Shown one piece after another: positions 1 to 10,270 of a stretch of DNA of 59,752 nt. Location of the stretch: positions 1 through 59,752 of the forward strand of contig NZ_JAGMUO010000021.1 of NCBI RefSeq assembly GCF_019049325.1. Direction: 5' to 3'. The translations under genes and the position numbers were made by a program. The DNA is from Streptomyces sp. AC512_CC834 (GTDB lineage: Bacteria > Actinomycetota > Actinomycetes > Streptomycetales > Streptomycetaceae). The notes beneath the pieces are model-generated. The model did not search any database and was not told the origin of the DNA. It saw only the letters and a list, made by a program, of their open reading frames with translations. Position 1 is the stretch's first letter. Every line of letters starts with the position of its first letter.

Positions 1-97
1 CGCCGCCACAGAAACCGACTGAACCACCACAACCACAGACCACATGGGTCACGATTCAATCGGCCAAAGTGGGTCCGCGTTCAGACGCCCCCGACAC

Positions 98-217
98 GTA
101 CGAAAGAGCCCCGCACCGGTGAACTGGTGCGGGGCCTCACTGTGCGGTCCTGACGGGATTTGCTGTACCCGACTGCGGCTGCGCCGCGGGCGCGGCCTCC
201 ACCTTGACAGGGTGGCG
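98..217 (-). pseudogene. Partial, broken copy of tRNA-Asp with its terminator
   Basis: Positions 98-162 match 245-309 over 65 nt with one mismatch. This covers the terminator hairpin, the 3' acceptor and part of the T arm of the intact tRNA-Asp next door. Positions 192-217 then match 315-340 exactly (anticodon arm). Between the two blocks about 30 unrelated GC-rich bases replace the T-loop end, and the D arm and 5' acceptor strand are missing. This copy cannot fold into a tRNA. It reads as a tandem duplication followed by decay. Confidence 0.8.
108..135 (-). terminator. Duplicated tRNA-Asp terminator hairpin (remnant copy)
   Basis: A perfect 10-bp inverted repeat (108-117 with 126-135) and 8-nt loop, with a short T-rich tail on the minus strand. 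It is identical to the hairpin at 255-282. Confidence 0.6.
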
Positions 218-254
218 GGCCTTTCGCGGGGGGTGCCGGGGGGTGTACGAAAGA

Positions 255-282
255 GCCCCGCACCGGTGAACTGGTGCGGGGC
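255..282 (-). terminator. tRNA-Asp terminator hairpin
   Basis: A 10-bp perfect stem (255-264 with 273-282) starts about ten bases beyond the tRNA-Asp 3' end on the minus strand, followed by a CTTTCG tail. It is a plausible Rho-independent terminator for the tRNA. Confidence 0.6.
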
Positions 283-291
283 CTCGCTGTG

Positions 292-366
292 CGGTCCTGA
301 CGGGATTTGAACCCGCGGCCTCCACCTTGACAGGGTGGCGAGCACTCCAAGCTGCTCCACAGGACC
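292..366 (-). tRNA. tRNA-Asp (anticodon GTC)
   Basis: Read on the minus strand, the sequence folds into a full cloverleaf: a 7-bp acceptor GGTCCTG/CAGGACC, a T arm with TTCAAAT, and an anticodon stem CCACC/GGTGG enclosing CTGTCAA, which gives GTC. The discriminator base is G. CCA is not encoded. An essentially identical second gene lies at 4673-4747. Confidence 0.95.
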
Positions 367-459
367 AGGTTTCGCGGCGCTTCTTGTGCGTTGCGCTGCG
401 AGAAGAGACTGTACAGGAGGGTGAGCCGACGGTCGAACTCACCCTCCGTTCCGGCTCCG

Positions 460-3400
460 TCACGGCGCGAGCGCGTCGATCGCCTTCATGATCCGCTTGT
501 CGGAGACGGGGTACGCCGTGCCCAGCGCGTGCGCGAAATAGCTGACCCGCAGCTCCTCGATCATCCAGCGGACGTCCAGGACCTGCCGCGGCACCGGCCT
601 GCCCTGCGGCAACTGTTCCAGCAGCCACGCGTACTCGTCGCGCATCTCGTGGACCTTCTCCATACGGGACGTGTCCCGCTGCACACCGGTCGGCATCTGC
701 TGCAGACGCCGGTCGGCGGCGACCAGATAGCGCATCAGGTCCGGCAGCCGTCCGATGCCCGCCGCCGTGACGAAGCCAGGCTTGACCAGCGCGTCCAGTT
801 GTCCCCGCACGTCCTGGAGGTTCGCCAGCAGCGCGGGGCTCCGCGCGGCCTTCAGGCGTCGCTCGCAGGCCTGCCAGGCCGCCAGTACCTGCTGCACCTG
901 GCCCACCGTGCGGACGGTCGTGTCGACGATCTCCGCGCGCACCTTGTCGTAGAGCTTCCGGTACGACTCCTCGTCCCACGCGGGGCCGCCGAAGTCCGCG
1001 ATCAGCCTGTCCGCCGCCGCCGTCGCGCAGTCTTCGAACAGCGCCTGGATCGAACCGTGCGGATTCGCGGACAGACCCAGCTTCTGCTGGTTGGTCAGCT
1101 TCTCGGACGCGAACTTCGCCGGGTTGACCGGGATGTTGCGCAGGATCAGCCGCCGCGTGCCCTTCCACATCGCCTGCGCCTGCTCGGCCTGGGTGTCGAA
1201 GAGCCGTACGGAGACGGTGTTCGCCGCCGCCCCGTCGTCGACCAGCGCCGGATACGCCTTCACCGGCTGACCGGCCCGGCGCGTCTCGAAGACCCGGGTC
1301 AGCGTGCCGATCGTCCAGTCCGTCAGGCCCGAACGCTCCAGGGACTCGCCGCCACTGCGCTCGGCGGTGGCGGCCGCGGCCTGGGAGAGTGCCTGGCGCG
1401 CCTTCGGGCGCAGCCGCAGCTTCAGCGCTTCGAGGTCCTTGTCCTCGGCCAGCTTGCGGCGCCGCTCGTCGACGATCCGGAACGTGATCCTCAGATGGTC
1501 GGGAACCCTCGACCAGTCGAAGTCCTCGGCGTCGAACGGCACCCCCACCATGCGCTTCAGCTCCCGCGCTATGGTCACCGGCAGCGGCTCCTGCAACGGC
1601 ACGGCACGGTCCAGGAACGCCTGCGCGTAGTTCGGCGCGGGCACGTAGTTGCGGCGGACCGGCTTGGGCAGGGAGCGGATCAGCTCCGTGACGACCTGCT
1701 CGCGCAGCCCCGGGATCTGCCAGTCGAAGCCCTCGTCCGTGATCTGGTTGAGCACCTGGAGCGGCACGTGCACGGTCACGCCGTCGGCGTCCGCGCCCGG
1801 CTCGAACTGGTACGTCACCCGGAACTTCAGCGGCCCCTGCCGCCACGAGTCCGGATAGTCGTCCTTGGTGACCGCCCCCGCCTTCTCGTTGATGAGCATC
1901 TCGCGCTCGAAGTCGAGGAAGTCGGGCTGCTCGTGCCGCTTGTGCTTCCACCACGAGTCGAAGTGTGCCCCGGAGACGACGTGTTCGGGCACCCGCTGGT
2001 CGTAGAAGTCGAACAGGGTCTCGTCGTCGACCAGGATGTCCCGGCGACGGGCCCGGTGCTCCAGCTCCTCGACCTCGGTCAGCAGCCGGCGGTTGTCCGC
2101 GAAGAACTTGTGGTGCGTACGCCAGTCGCCCTCGACCAGGGCGTTGCGGATGAACAGCTCGCGGCTGGCCTCCGGGTCGATCCGCCCGTAGTTCACCTTG
2201 CGCTGGGCCACGATCGGCAAGCCGTACAGCGTGACCTTCTCGTACGCCATCACGGCCGCCTGGTCCTTCTCCCAGTGCGGTTCGCTGTAGGTGCGCTTGA
2301 GGAGGTGTTCGGCGAGCGGTTCCACCCACTCGGGCTCGATCTTCGCGTTGACGCGGGCCCAGAGACGGGAGGTCTCCACCAGCTCCGCCGACATCACGAA
2401 GCGCGGGGGCTTCTTGAAGAGTGCCGAGCCGGGGAAGATCGCGAACTTGGCGCTGCGCGCGCCCAGGTACTCGTTCTTCGAACCCTCCTTCACGTCCTTC
2501 ATGCCGACGTGGGAGAGCAGCCCGGCCAGCAGGGAGACGTGCACGCGGTCGTCGGGGGCGGTGTCGTCGGCGTCGTTGAGGTGGATGCCCATCTGCCTGG
2601 CGACCGTGCGCAACTGCGTGTAGATGTCCTGCCACTCGCGGATGCGCAGGAAGTTGAGGTACTCCTGCTTGCACATCCGGCGGAAGGACGACGAGCCGCG
2701 TTCCTTCTGCTGCTCGCGCAGGTACCGCCAGAGGTTGAGGAAGGCGAGGAAGTCGCTGGTCTCGTCCTTGAAACGGGCGTGCTGCTGGTCGGCCTGCGCC
2801 TGCTTCTCCGCCGGGCGTTCCCGCGGGTCCTGGATGGACAGCGCCGCCGCTATGACCATGACCTCGCGGACACAGCCGTTCTTGTCGGCCTCCAGCACCA
2901 TCCGGGCCAGCCGCGGGTCGACGGGGAGCTGGGCGAGCTTGCGGCCGGTGTCGGTCAGCCGCTTGCGTACGTCCTTCTGCGCCGGGTCGAGCGCGCCGAG
3001 TTCCTGGAGGAGCTGCACACCGTCGCGGATGTTGCGGTGGTCCGGGGGGTCGATGAAGGGGAACTTCTCGATGTCGCCGAGGCCGGCCGCGGTCATCTGC
3101 AGGATGACGGAGGCAAGGTTCGTACGGAGGACCTCCGCGTCGGTGAACTCCGGCCGCGCGGTGAAGTCGTCCTCCGAGTACAGCCGGATGCAGACGCCGT
3201 CGGACGTACGGCCGCAGCGGCCCTTGCGCTGGTTGGCGCTGGCCTGCGAGACCGGCTCGATCGGCAGCCGCTGGACCTTGGTGCGGTGGCTGTAGCGGGA
3301 GATGCGCGCGAAGCCGGGGTCGATGACGTACTTGATGCCCGGGACGGTCAGGGAGGTCTCGGCGACGTTGGTCGCGAGGACGATCCGGCGCCCGGTGTGC

Positions 3401-4419
3401 TGCTGGAAGACACGGTGCTGCTCGGCGTGCGAGAGCCGCGCGTACAGCGGCAGCACCTCGGTGAATCTGTACTTCTTCTTCTCCAGGGCATCGGCCGTGT
3501 CCCGGATCTCCCGCTCACCGGAGAGGAAGACGAGGATGTCGCCCTTGCCCTCCCCCGTCAGCTCCTCGACGGCGTCGGTGATCGCGGTGATCTGGTCCCG
3601 GTCGGCGTCGTCGCCGTCCTCTTCGAGGAGCGGCCGGTACCGCACCTCCACCGGATACGTCCGCCCGCTCACCTCGACGATCGGCGCGTCGCCGAAGTGC
3701 CGCGAGAAGCGCTCGGGGTCGATGGTCGCCGAGGTGATGACGACTTTGAGGTCGGGACGCTTCGGCAGCAACTGGGCGAGGTAGCCCAGCAGGAAGTCGA
3801 TGTTGAGGGACCGCTCGTGGGCCTCGTCGATGATGATCGTGTCGTAGGCGCGCAGCTCGCGGTCGGTCTGGATCTCGGCGAGCAGGATGCCGTCCGTCAT
3901 CAGCTTGATGAAGGTGGACTCCGGGTTCACCTGGTCGGTGAAGCGGACCTTCCAGCCGACGGTCTCCCCGAGCGGGGTGTCCAGCTCGTCCGCCACCCGC
4001 TCGGCGACGGTGCGCGCGGCGATCCGGCGGGGCTGGGTGTGCCCGATCATGCCGCGGAGGCCGCGGCCCAGTTCGACACAGATCTTCGGGATCTGAGTGG
4101 TCTTACCGGATCCCGTCTCGCCGGCGACGATGACGACCTGGTGATCACGGATGGCCTCCGCGATCACGTCCTTCTTCTGGCTGACCGGGAGCTGCTCGGG
4201 GTAGCTGACCGTGGGCACACGCGCCCGGCGTTCACCGATGCGCTGCTCGGCCTTGGCCACCTCCGTCTCGATCTCGGCGAGAACGGCGGCGCGGGCCTCC
4301 GGCTTACGGATCTTCCGCGCACCCTCGAGCCTGCGACCGAGCCGGTGCGCGTCGCGCAGGGACAGCTCGGTCAGCCGGGGGGCGAGGGTGCCGAGGGCGG
4401 GAGCGGGGTGCGTAGACAT
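460..4419 (-). CDS. hrpA: ATP-dependent RNA helicase HrpA (DEAH-box)
   Basis: A 1319-residue protein, the usual length for bacterial HrpA. Motif I GETGSGKT lies at residues 100-107, and the DEAH box at 198-201 in IIIDEAHERSLN. A SAT motif and the helicase C, HA2 and OB-like regions follow, then the long HrpA-specific C-terminal half. HrpA-family DEAH helicases unwind RNA 3' to 5' using NTP and are tied to mRNA processing and rescue of stalled ribosomes. The ATG at 4419 opens MSTHPAPALG, and the tRNA-Phe terminator lies about 120 bases upstream, so the gene is probably transcribed alone. Family assignment is firm. The target RNAs are unknown. Confidence 0.96.
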   Translation of the reverse strand: MSTHPAPALGTLAPRLTELSLRDAHRLGRRLEGARKIRKPEARAAVLAEIETEVAKAEQRIGERRARVPTVSYPEQLPVSQKKDVIAEAIRDHQVVIVAGETGSGKTTQIPKICVELGRGLRGMIGHTQPRRIAARTVAERVADELDTPLGETVGWKVRFTDQVNPESTFIKLMTDGILLAEIQTDRELRAYDTIIIDEAHERSLNIDFLLGYLAQLLPKRPDLKVVITSATIDPERFSRHFGDAPIVEVSGRTYPVEVRYRPLLEEDGDDADRDQITAITDAVEELTGEGKGDILVFLSGEREIRDTADALEKKKYRFTEVLPLYARLSHAEQHRVFQQHTGRRIVLATNVAETSLTVPGIKYVIDPGFARISRYSHRTKVQRLPIEPVSQASANQRKGRCGRTSDGVCIRLYSEDDFTARPEFTDAEVLRTNLASVILQMTAAGLGDIEKFPFIDPPDHRNIRDGVQLLQELGALDPAQKDVRKRLTDTGRKLAQLPVDPRLARMVLEADKNGCVREVMVIAAALSIQDPRERPAEKQAQADQQHARFKDETSDFLAFLNLWRYLREQQKERGSSSFRRMCKQEYLNFLRIREWQDIYTQLRTVARQMGIHLNDADDTAPDDRVHVSLLAGLLSHVGMKDVKEGSKNEYLGARSAKFAIFPGSALFKKPPRFVMSAELVETSRLWARVNAKIEPEWVEPLAEHLLKRTYSEPHWEKDQAAVMAYEKVTLYGLPIVAQRKVNYGRIDPEASRELFIRNALVEGDWRTHHKFFADNRRLLTEVEELEHRARRRDILVDDETLFDFYDQRVPEHVVSGAHFDSWWKHKRHEQPDFLDFEREMLINEKAGAVTKDDYPDSWRQGPLKFRVTYQFEPGADADGVTVHVPLQVLNQITDEGFDWQIPGLREQVVTELIRSLPKPVRRNYVPAPNYAQAFLDRAVPLQEPLPVTIARELKRMVGVPFDAEDFDWSRVPDHLRITFRIVDERRRKLAEDKDLEALKLRLRPKARQALSQAAAATAERSGGESLERSGLTDWTIGTLTRVFETRRAGQPVKAYPALVDDGAAANTVSVRLFDTQAEQAQAMWKGTRRLILRNIPVNPAKFASEKLTNQQKLGLSANPHGSIQALFEDCATAAADRLIADFGGPAWDEESYRKLYDKVRAEIVDTTVRTVGQVQQVLAAWQACERRLKAARSPALLANLQDVRGQLDALVKPGFVTAAGIGRLPDLMRYLVAADRRLQQMPTGVQRDTSRMEKVHEMRDEYAWLLEQLPQGRPVPRQVLDVRWMIEELRVSYFAHALGTAYPVSDKRIMKAIDALAP

Positions 4420-4505
4420 ACGGGTTCCAGGATCTCATCCTCGGGAAAATCCTGGCGAACGCTTTTGCCGCCGCGTCCGCACAGCCCGCACAGTCTGCGC
4501 AGTCC

Positions 4506-4535
4506 GTTGCATGCTGCCCAGTCCGCGCATGCAAC
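4506..4535. repeat. 9-bp inverted repeat between tRNA-Phe terminator and hrpA
   Basis: GTTGCATGC at 4506-4514 pairs perfectly with GCATGCAAC at 4527-4535 across a 12-nt loop. It lies directly downstream of the tRNA terminator and upstream of hrpA. It could be a second terminator stem or part of the hrpA leader. Confidence 0.5.
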
Positions 4536-4536
4536 A

Positions 4537-4562
4537 AGGCCCCGGTCCGAGGATCGGGGCCT
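4537..4562 (-). terminator. Terminator of the tRNA-Glu-Asp-Phe cluster
   Basis: An 8-bp GC-rich stem AGGCCCCG/CGGGGCCT begins 12 bases past the tRNA-Phe 3' end. On the minus strand it is followed by a short T-containing tail. Confidence 0.65.
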
Positions 4563-4574
4563 TTGCTGTGGTTG

Positions 4575-4648
4575 TGGCTGGGGCCGGGATCGAACCGGCG
4601 ACCTATCGCTTTTCAGGCGATCGCTCGTACCAACTGAGCTACCCAGCC
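4575..4648 (-). tRNA. tRNA-Phe (anticodon GAA)
   Basis: A minus-strand cloverleaf with acceptor GGCTGGG/CCCAGCC, discriminator A, T-loop TTCGATC and anticodon loop CTGAAAA, giving GAA. It is the last gene of a three-tRNA cluster (Glu, Asp, Phe) ending at the hairpin 4537-4562. Confidence 0.95.
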
Positions 4649-4650
4649 AC

Positions 4651-4670
4651 GAGGTTTCACGTGAAACCTC
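4651..4670. promoter_or_regulatory. parS-like ParB-binding site
   Basis: A perfect 20-bp palindrome. Its centre, GTTTCACGTGAAAC, matches the conserved bacterial parS core bound by ParB. It fills the whole spacer between tRNA-Phe and tRNA-Asp. Streptomyces parS sites cluster around oriC, so an origin-proximal location is implied. It is too short, and lacks a T tract, to be a convincing terminator. Confidence 0.85.
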
Positions 4671-4672
4671 AG

Positions 4673-4747
4673 CGGTCCTGACGGGATTTGAACCCGCGGC
4701 CTCCACCTTGACAGGGTGGCGAGCACTCCAAGCTGCTCCACAGGACC
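4673..4747 (-). tRNA. tRNA-Asp (anticodon GTC), second copy
   Basis: It matches the tRNA-Asp at 292-366 throughout: same acceptor, anticodon loop CTGTCAA and discriminator G. It lies between tRNA-Glu and tRNA-Phe in a minus-strand cluster. Confidence 0.95.
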
Positions 4748-4781
4748 AAGCTTCGTACGACAGTGTCGCACATGTACTACG

Positions 4782-4854
4782 TGCCCCCAACGGGATTCGA
4801 ACCCGTGCTACCGCCTTGAAAGGGCGGCGTCCTAGGCCGCTAGACGATGAGGGC
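4782..4854 (-). tRNA. tRNA-Glu (anticodon TTC)
   Basis: A minus-strand cloverleaf with acceptor GCCCTCA pairing with TGGGGGC (one G-T pair), T-loop TTCGAAT and anticodon loop CTTTCAA, giving TTC. It is the first gene of the Glu-Asp-Phe cluster. Confidence 0.95.
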
Positions 4855-4934
4855 TATCGGCCCGCCTGGGCGCTTCGCAGCGCGTCGGGGACGTGAGCAG
4901 CATATGGGATGGCGGGAGGTATCGCCAAAACGGT

Positions 4935-6560
4935 TTACGGAGTGCTGGGGGCGGGGCTGTCCGGGGCGGTGGGGGAGGCGCCGGTGCCGGAGGGAGCGGT
5001 GCTGGTGACGGAGGGCGACGGGGTCGCGCCCGGCAGGTTCTCCTCCGGCAGATGGCGGCTGACCTCGGCCGTCGTCAGGCCAAGACCGCCGAGCTCGATC
5101 TCGTCCCAGGCCTGGAGGTGCCGGGTGTCCCGGTCGAAGTAGAGGATCGACGCCTGGATCGGGTCGGGGTACTTGCCCTCGACCGCGCGCAGGCCGCTGC
5201 CGCCGGTGGAGCCCTCGACGCGCAGCCGGGTGCCGTACTCCATGACCTCCATGTCCTCGTGGTGGAGGTGCCCGGAGAGCACCAGCGGCACGTCGCCGTC
5301 GACCTCGCGGGCGGCCGACGGCTCGTGGACGACGGCGACGTCCACGGGGGTGCCTGCCGCGCGCTGGTCGCGCAGGGCGGAGGCGAGCCGGGCGCCGGCC
5401 AGCTCCTGGGAGGCCTCGGCACCGTCCGGCTTGGAGCGGTCGGGGGTGTACTGCGGGTCGCCCATGCCGGCGAAGCGCAGGCCGGCGACGGTCCTGGCCC
5501 GGCCGTCGTCCAGGACGTGCGCGTTCTTCAGGTGCTTCAGGTACTCCTGGGTGCCGCGGGAGTCGTGGTTGCCGCGGACCCAGACGTAGGGGGCGCCGAG
5601 GTCCTCGATCGGGTCCAGGAAGCCGTTCTCCGCGGCCGTGCCGTGGTCCATCGTGTCGCCGGAGTCGACGATCACGTTCACCTTGTACTGCTCCACCAGC
5701 GAGGCGATGATCTTCCAGCTCGCCGGGTTCAGGTGGATGTCCGACACGTGCAGGACGCGGATCGTGGTCGGGTCGGGCTGGTAGACGGGGAGCGTGGAGG
5801 TGACGTCGTACAGCTTGGTCACGTTGGTGACCAGCCGTGCCAGTTCCTTCTGGTAGACGTCGAACTCGGTCACGATGCTGCGCGCGTTGCCGACGAGGGA
5901 GGGCGCGGAGGAGAGCAGGCCCGAGAACCTCGGTTCCAGGACGGAGTCGGGGTTCCAGGTCGCGTAGGCGGTGCCGCCCGAGGCGACCAGGAGGGTGAGG
6001 GCGAGTCCGCCGGCCGCGAGGGCGCGCCGGGGGCGGCGGTAGACGGCGAGGCCGAGGGCGGTGGCGCCGGTGACGACGGCGACGCAGGAGCGGACGGCGA
6101 GGTCGAGGGTGCCGTGCTCGACGTCCCGCGCGACCTCGTCCTGGAGTCCGGAGAGCCGTTCGGGGTGGTCGACGAGGGCCTGGGCGCGGTCGGGGTCGAG
6201 CTGGTCGACGTTGACGTCGAGGCGGACCGGGGCGACGTGGCTGTCGAGCTGGAGGGCGCCCAGCGGCGAGACGTTGATCTTCGTACCGCCGGTGAGCGAC
6301 GGGCGCAGGGTCATCGTCGTGTTCATGGGGCCGACCGGCACCCGGACGTCACCGACGACCAGCAGGCCCAGCCAGGCGCCGAGCAGGACGACGGCGACGA
6401 GGCCGACGGCGCGGGTCCAGGGGCGCGAGCGGGCGGCCAGCTCGGGTGTCGTGGGCGTACGGCGGGCGTGGCGGAGGAGGTTGAGGGCGCGCGGGGCGTT
6501 GCGGATGGGGTTCATCACCTCGGCCAGGGCGTGCAGGGCTGCGGCAGGGACGCGGGCCAT
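4935..6560 (-). CDS. Membrane-anchored metallophosphoesterase
   Basis: 541 residues. One strong membrane segment lies near residues 49-70 and a second hydrophobic stretch near 160-200. A calcineurin-like phosphoesterase domain follows, with ordered metal-binding motifs: DIH (about 273), GDTMDHG, GNHD (about 330), VHEP and GHLHH (about 429). The tail is Ser/Thr/Pro-rich. The family hydrolyses phosphomono- or diesters with two metal ions; the substrate is not visible. The catalytic domain probably faces the outside, as inferred from the segment pattern. Starts at 6560 and at the internal ATG of MNPIRNAP are both possible. It is divergent from the zincin gene at 6632. Confidence 0.88.
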   Translation of the reverse strand: MARVPAAALHALAEVMNPIRNAPRALNLLRHARRTPTTPELAARSRPWTRAVGLVAVVLLGAWLGLLVVGDVRVPVGPMNTTMTLRPSLTGGTKINVSPLGALQLDSHVAPVRLDVNVDQLDPDRAQALVDHPERLSGLQDEVARDVEHGTLDLAVRSCVAVVTGATALGLAVYRRPRRALAAGGLALTLLVASGGTAYATWNPDSVLEPRFSGLLSSAPSLVGNARSIVTEFDVYQKELARLVTNVTKLYDVTSTLPVYQPDPTTIRVLHVSDIHLNPASWKIIASLVEQYKVNVIVDSGDTMDHGTAAENGFLDPIEDLGAPYVWVRGNHDSRGTQEYLKHLKNAHVLDDGRARTVAGLRFAGMGDPQYTPDRSKPDGAEASQELAGARLASALRDQRAAGTPVDVAVVHEPSAAREVDGDVPLVLSGHLHHEDMEVMEYGTRLRVEGSTGGSGLRAVEGKYPDPIQASILYFDRDTRHLQAWDEIELGGLGLTTAEVSRHLPEENLPGATPSPSVTSTAPSGTGASPTAPDSPAPSTP

Positions 6561-6631
6561 TGGTCCCGTATGCCCAAGGCCCGGGGCGGATATGCGGGTC
6601 GTATTCCACGGTCGTACCCGACAATGGGCCT

Positions 6632-6982
6632 GTGCTGGAGATGACGCGCGAGGAGTTCGAGGAACTGGTCGCCGAGGCCCTGGACCGGATCCCGCCGGAG
6701 CTGACGCGGCTGATGGACAACGTCGCGGTGTTCGTCGAGGACGAACCGCCGGCGGACGATCCCGAGCTGCTCGGTCTGTACGAGGGGACGCCGCTGACGG
6801 AACGCGGGGAGTGGTACGCGGGCGTACTGCCGGACCGGATCACCATCTACCGGGGACCGACGCTGCGGTTCTGCGCGACACGCGAGGACGTCGTGGCCGA
6901 GTCCGAGGTGACGGTGGTCCATGAGATCGCCCACCACTTCGGCATCGACGACGCGCGGCTGCACGCCCTCGGGTACGGGTGA
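6632..6982 (+). CDS. Zincin-like metallopeptidase family protein
   Basis: 116 residues. The C-terminal motif HEIAHHFGIDD is the HExxH zinc-protease signature, with a downstream Asp as likely third ligand. This is typical of the short actinobacterial zincin family (Pfam Zincin_1 type). I chose the GTG at 6632 because GACAAT at 6620-6625 looks like a -10 box six bases upstream and there is no Shine-Dalgarno, which suggests a leaderless message. The ATG at 6641 is the alternative. The substrate is unknown. Confidence 0.85.
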   Translation: MLEMTREEFEELVAEALDRIPPELTRLMDNVAVFVEDEPPADDPELLGLYEGTPLTERGEWYAGVLPDRITIYRGPTLRFCATREDVVAESEVTVVHEIAHHFGIDDARLHALGYG

Positions 6983-7078
6983 CGCGCCCGGGTCAAGTCC
7001 GCCTCGCCGGGCGCGTGTCCTCATGTGGGTGACGGGAGTTGGGCACCGCGACTCCCTGAACCCCGGAGGTGGCCGCCC

Positions 7079-7636
7079 GTGCGCCCCTTGTACGTACCCG
7101 TCCGTCTGGCCGCCACGGCCATGGCCGTCGTCGCCGCCGCCGGCTGCATGAGCGTCGGCGACGACGAGTCCGGCGGGGGCGGCAGGCCGTCGCACTCCGC
7201 CGGGGAGCGGGGCGGCGAGGTGCCCGAGGGCGGTCCCGCGGTGTCCGGCGGGAACGCCGGGTACGGGGCGGCGGCCGGCGAGGGACACGGCAAGGGGAAG
7301 AAGGCCAAGGGCAAGGGCAAGGGCAAGGGCAAGGGCGACGGCAAGGGGAAGGGCGGGGACGGGAAGGGGAAGGACGCGTCCGCGTCGGCCGCCCCGCCCG
7401 CGCACCCGACCGGCGCCCCGCCGCCGAAGGGCGGGAACCACGAGCCCGGGCCCACCAGGACGCCGCCGGCCGAGCCCACCCGGACGGTCGAGCCGGACCC
7501 CACGCCGACCCAGGAGCCGCCCGCCTCCCCGACGCCGGACCCGACGGTGGCCGAGCCGTCCTCGTCGGCGCACGAACCACCGGGGACCCAGCTCGAGCAG
7601 CGGGAGCCGGCTCCGGCGGCCGGGGCTCCGGCGTAG
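7079..7636 (+). CDS. Secreted lipoprotein with Lys-Gly repeat and Pro/Thr-rich tail
   Basis: 185 residues from a GTG preceded by GGAGG at 7065-7069. The N-terminus RPLYVPVRLAATAMAVVAAA leads to a lipobox AAGC, so lipid attachment at Cys23 is expected. The mature part is low complexity: a Gly-rich stretch, then alternating Lys-Gly repeats (about residues 74-100) encoded by AAGGGC units, then a Pro/Thr/Glu-rich tail. No enzyme domain is visible. The very basic KG block could bind polyanions such as teichoic acids or DNA at the cell surface, which is inference only. Confidence 0.6.
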   Translation: MRPLYVPVRLAATAMAVVAAAGCMSVGDDESGGGGRPSHSAGERGGEVPEGGPAVSGGNAGYGAAAGEGHGKGKKAKGKGKGKGKGDGKGKGGDGKGKDASASAAPPAHPTGAPPPKGGNHEPGPTRTPPAEPTRTVEPDPTPTQEPPASPTPDPTVAEPSSSAHEPPGTQLEQREPAPAAGAPA

Positions 7637-7935
7637 TGCGGACGGCCTGGCGAAACATGGTGGCCGGACAGGGTGGCCGAACAAGGGTGGCCAAACAGGG
7701 GTGGCGGCCTCGCTGAGCTGGGCGTGTGCTAGCCGGTTTGCCTTCGAGGGTGGAGGGTGCGTATGGTGGTAGATCGTTTGATCCCATTTGCCCGGCGCCA
7801 CCGCAGAGCGCGCCGTGTGGCGCGTTCTCTCCCCCTGCCGTGGTGGACCGCATTGAGGCGGTCGTATTGCGAATTGCGATTCACGGAGTTGACGGGCGCG
7901 TGCCGACGAGAGACTCCGGAAGGTTTCGCATTCGC
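7637..7935. other. Leader region of the DEAD-box helicase with short tandem repeats
   Basis: 299 bases without a convincing gene. At 7659-7706 a unit close to GGGTGGCCGAACA repeats about four times with small changes. Further on, AT-richer sequence including GAATTGCGAATTGCG lies about 70 bases before the ATG at 7936, and a long 5' untranslated leader is likely. Open frames running through here are in frame with the helicase but have no ribosome site of their own. Confidence 0.5.
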
Positions 7936-10131
<2,196 letters not shown>

Positions 10132-10148
10132 CGCCTGAACATCTGACG

Positions 10149-10190
10149 AGCGCCGTGGCCTCCGCCCTCAGGGGTGGAGGCCACGGCGCT
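10149..10190. terminator. Strong terminator after the DEAD-box helicase
   Basis: A 15-bp perfect stem (10149-10163 with 10176-10190) with a 12-nt loop, 17 bases after the helicase stop. There is no long T run, as is common in Streptomyces. Confidence 0.8.
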
Positions 10191-10270
10191 CTGCTGCTCA
10201 CGCCCTCCGGACCGGTTTTCGGCCACGAAGTGACGCATGTCACGCCTGCGGTAGGGGAATTGCTGGGGGC

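Noticed and set aside
391..4896. 1501-codon open frame opposite hrpA
   Set aside because: Antisense shadow of a GC-rich gene: the minus strand encodes all HrpA motifs and this frame spans tRNA genes.
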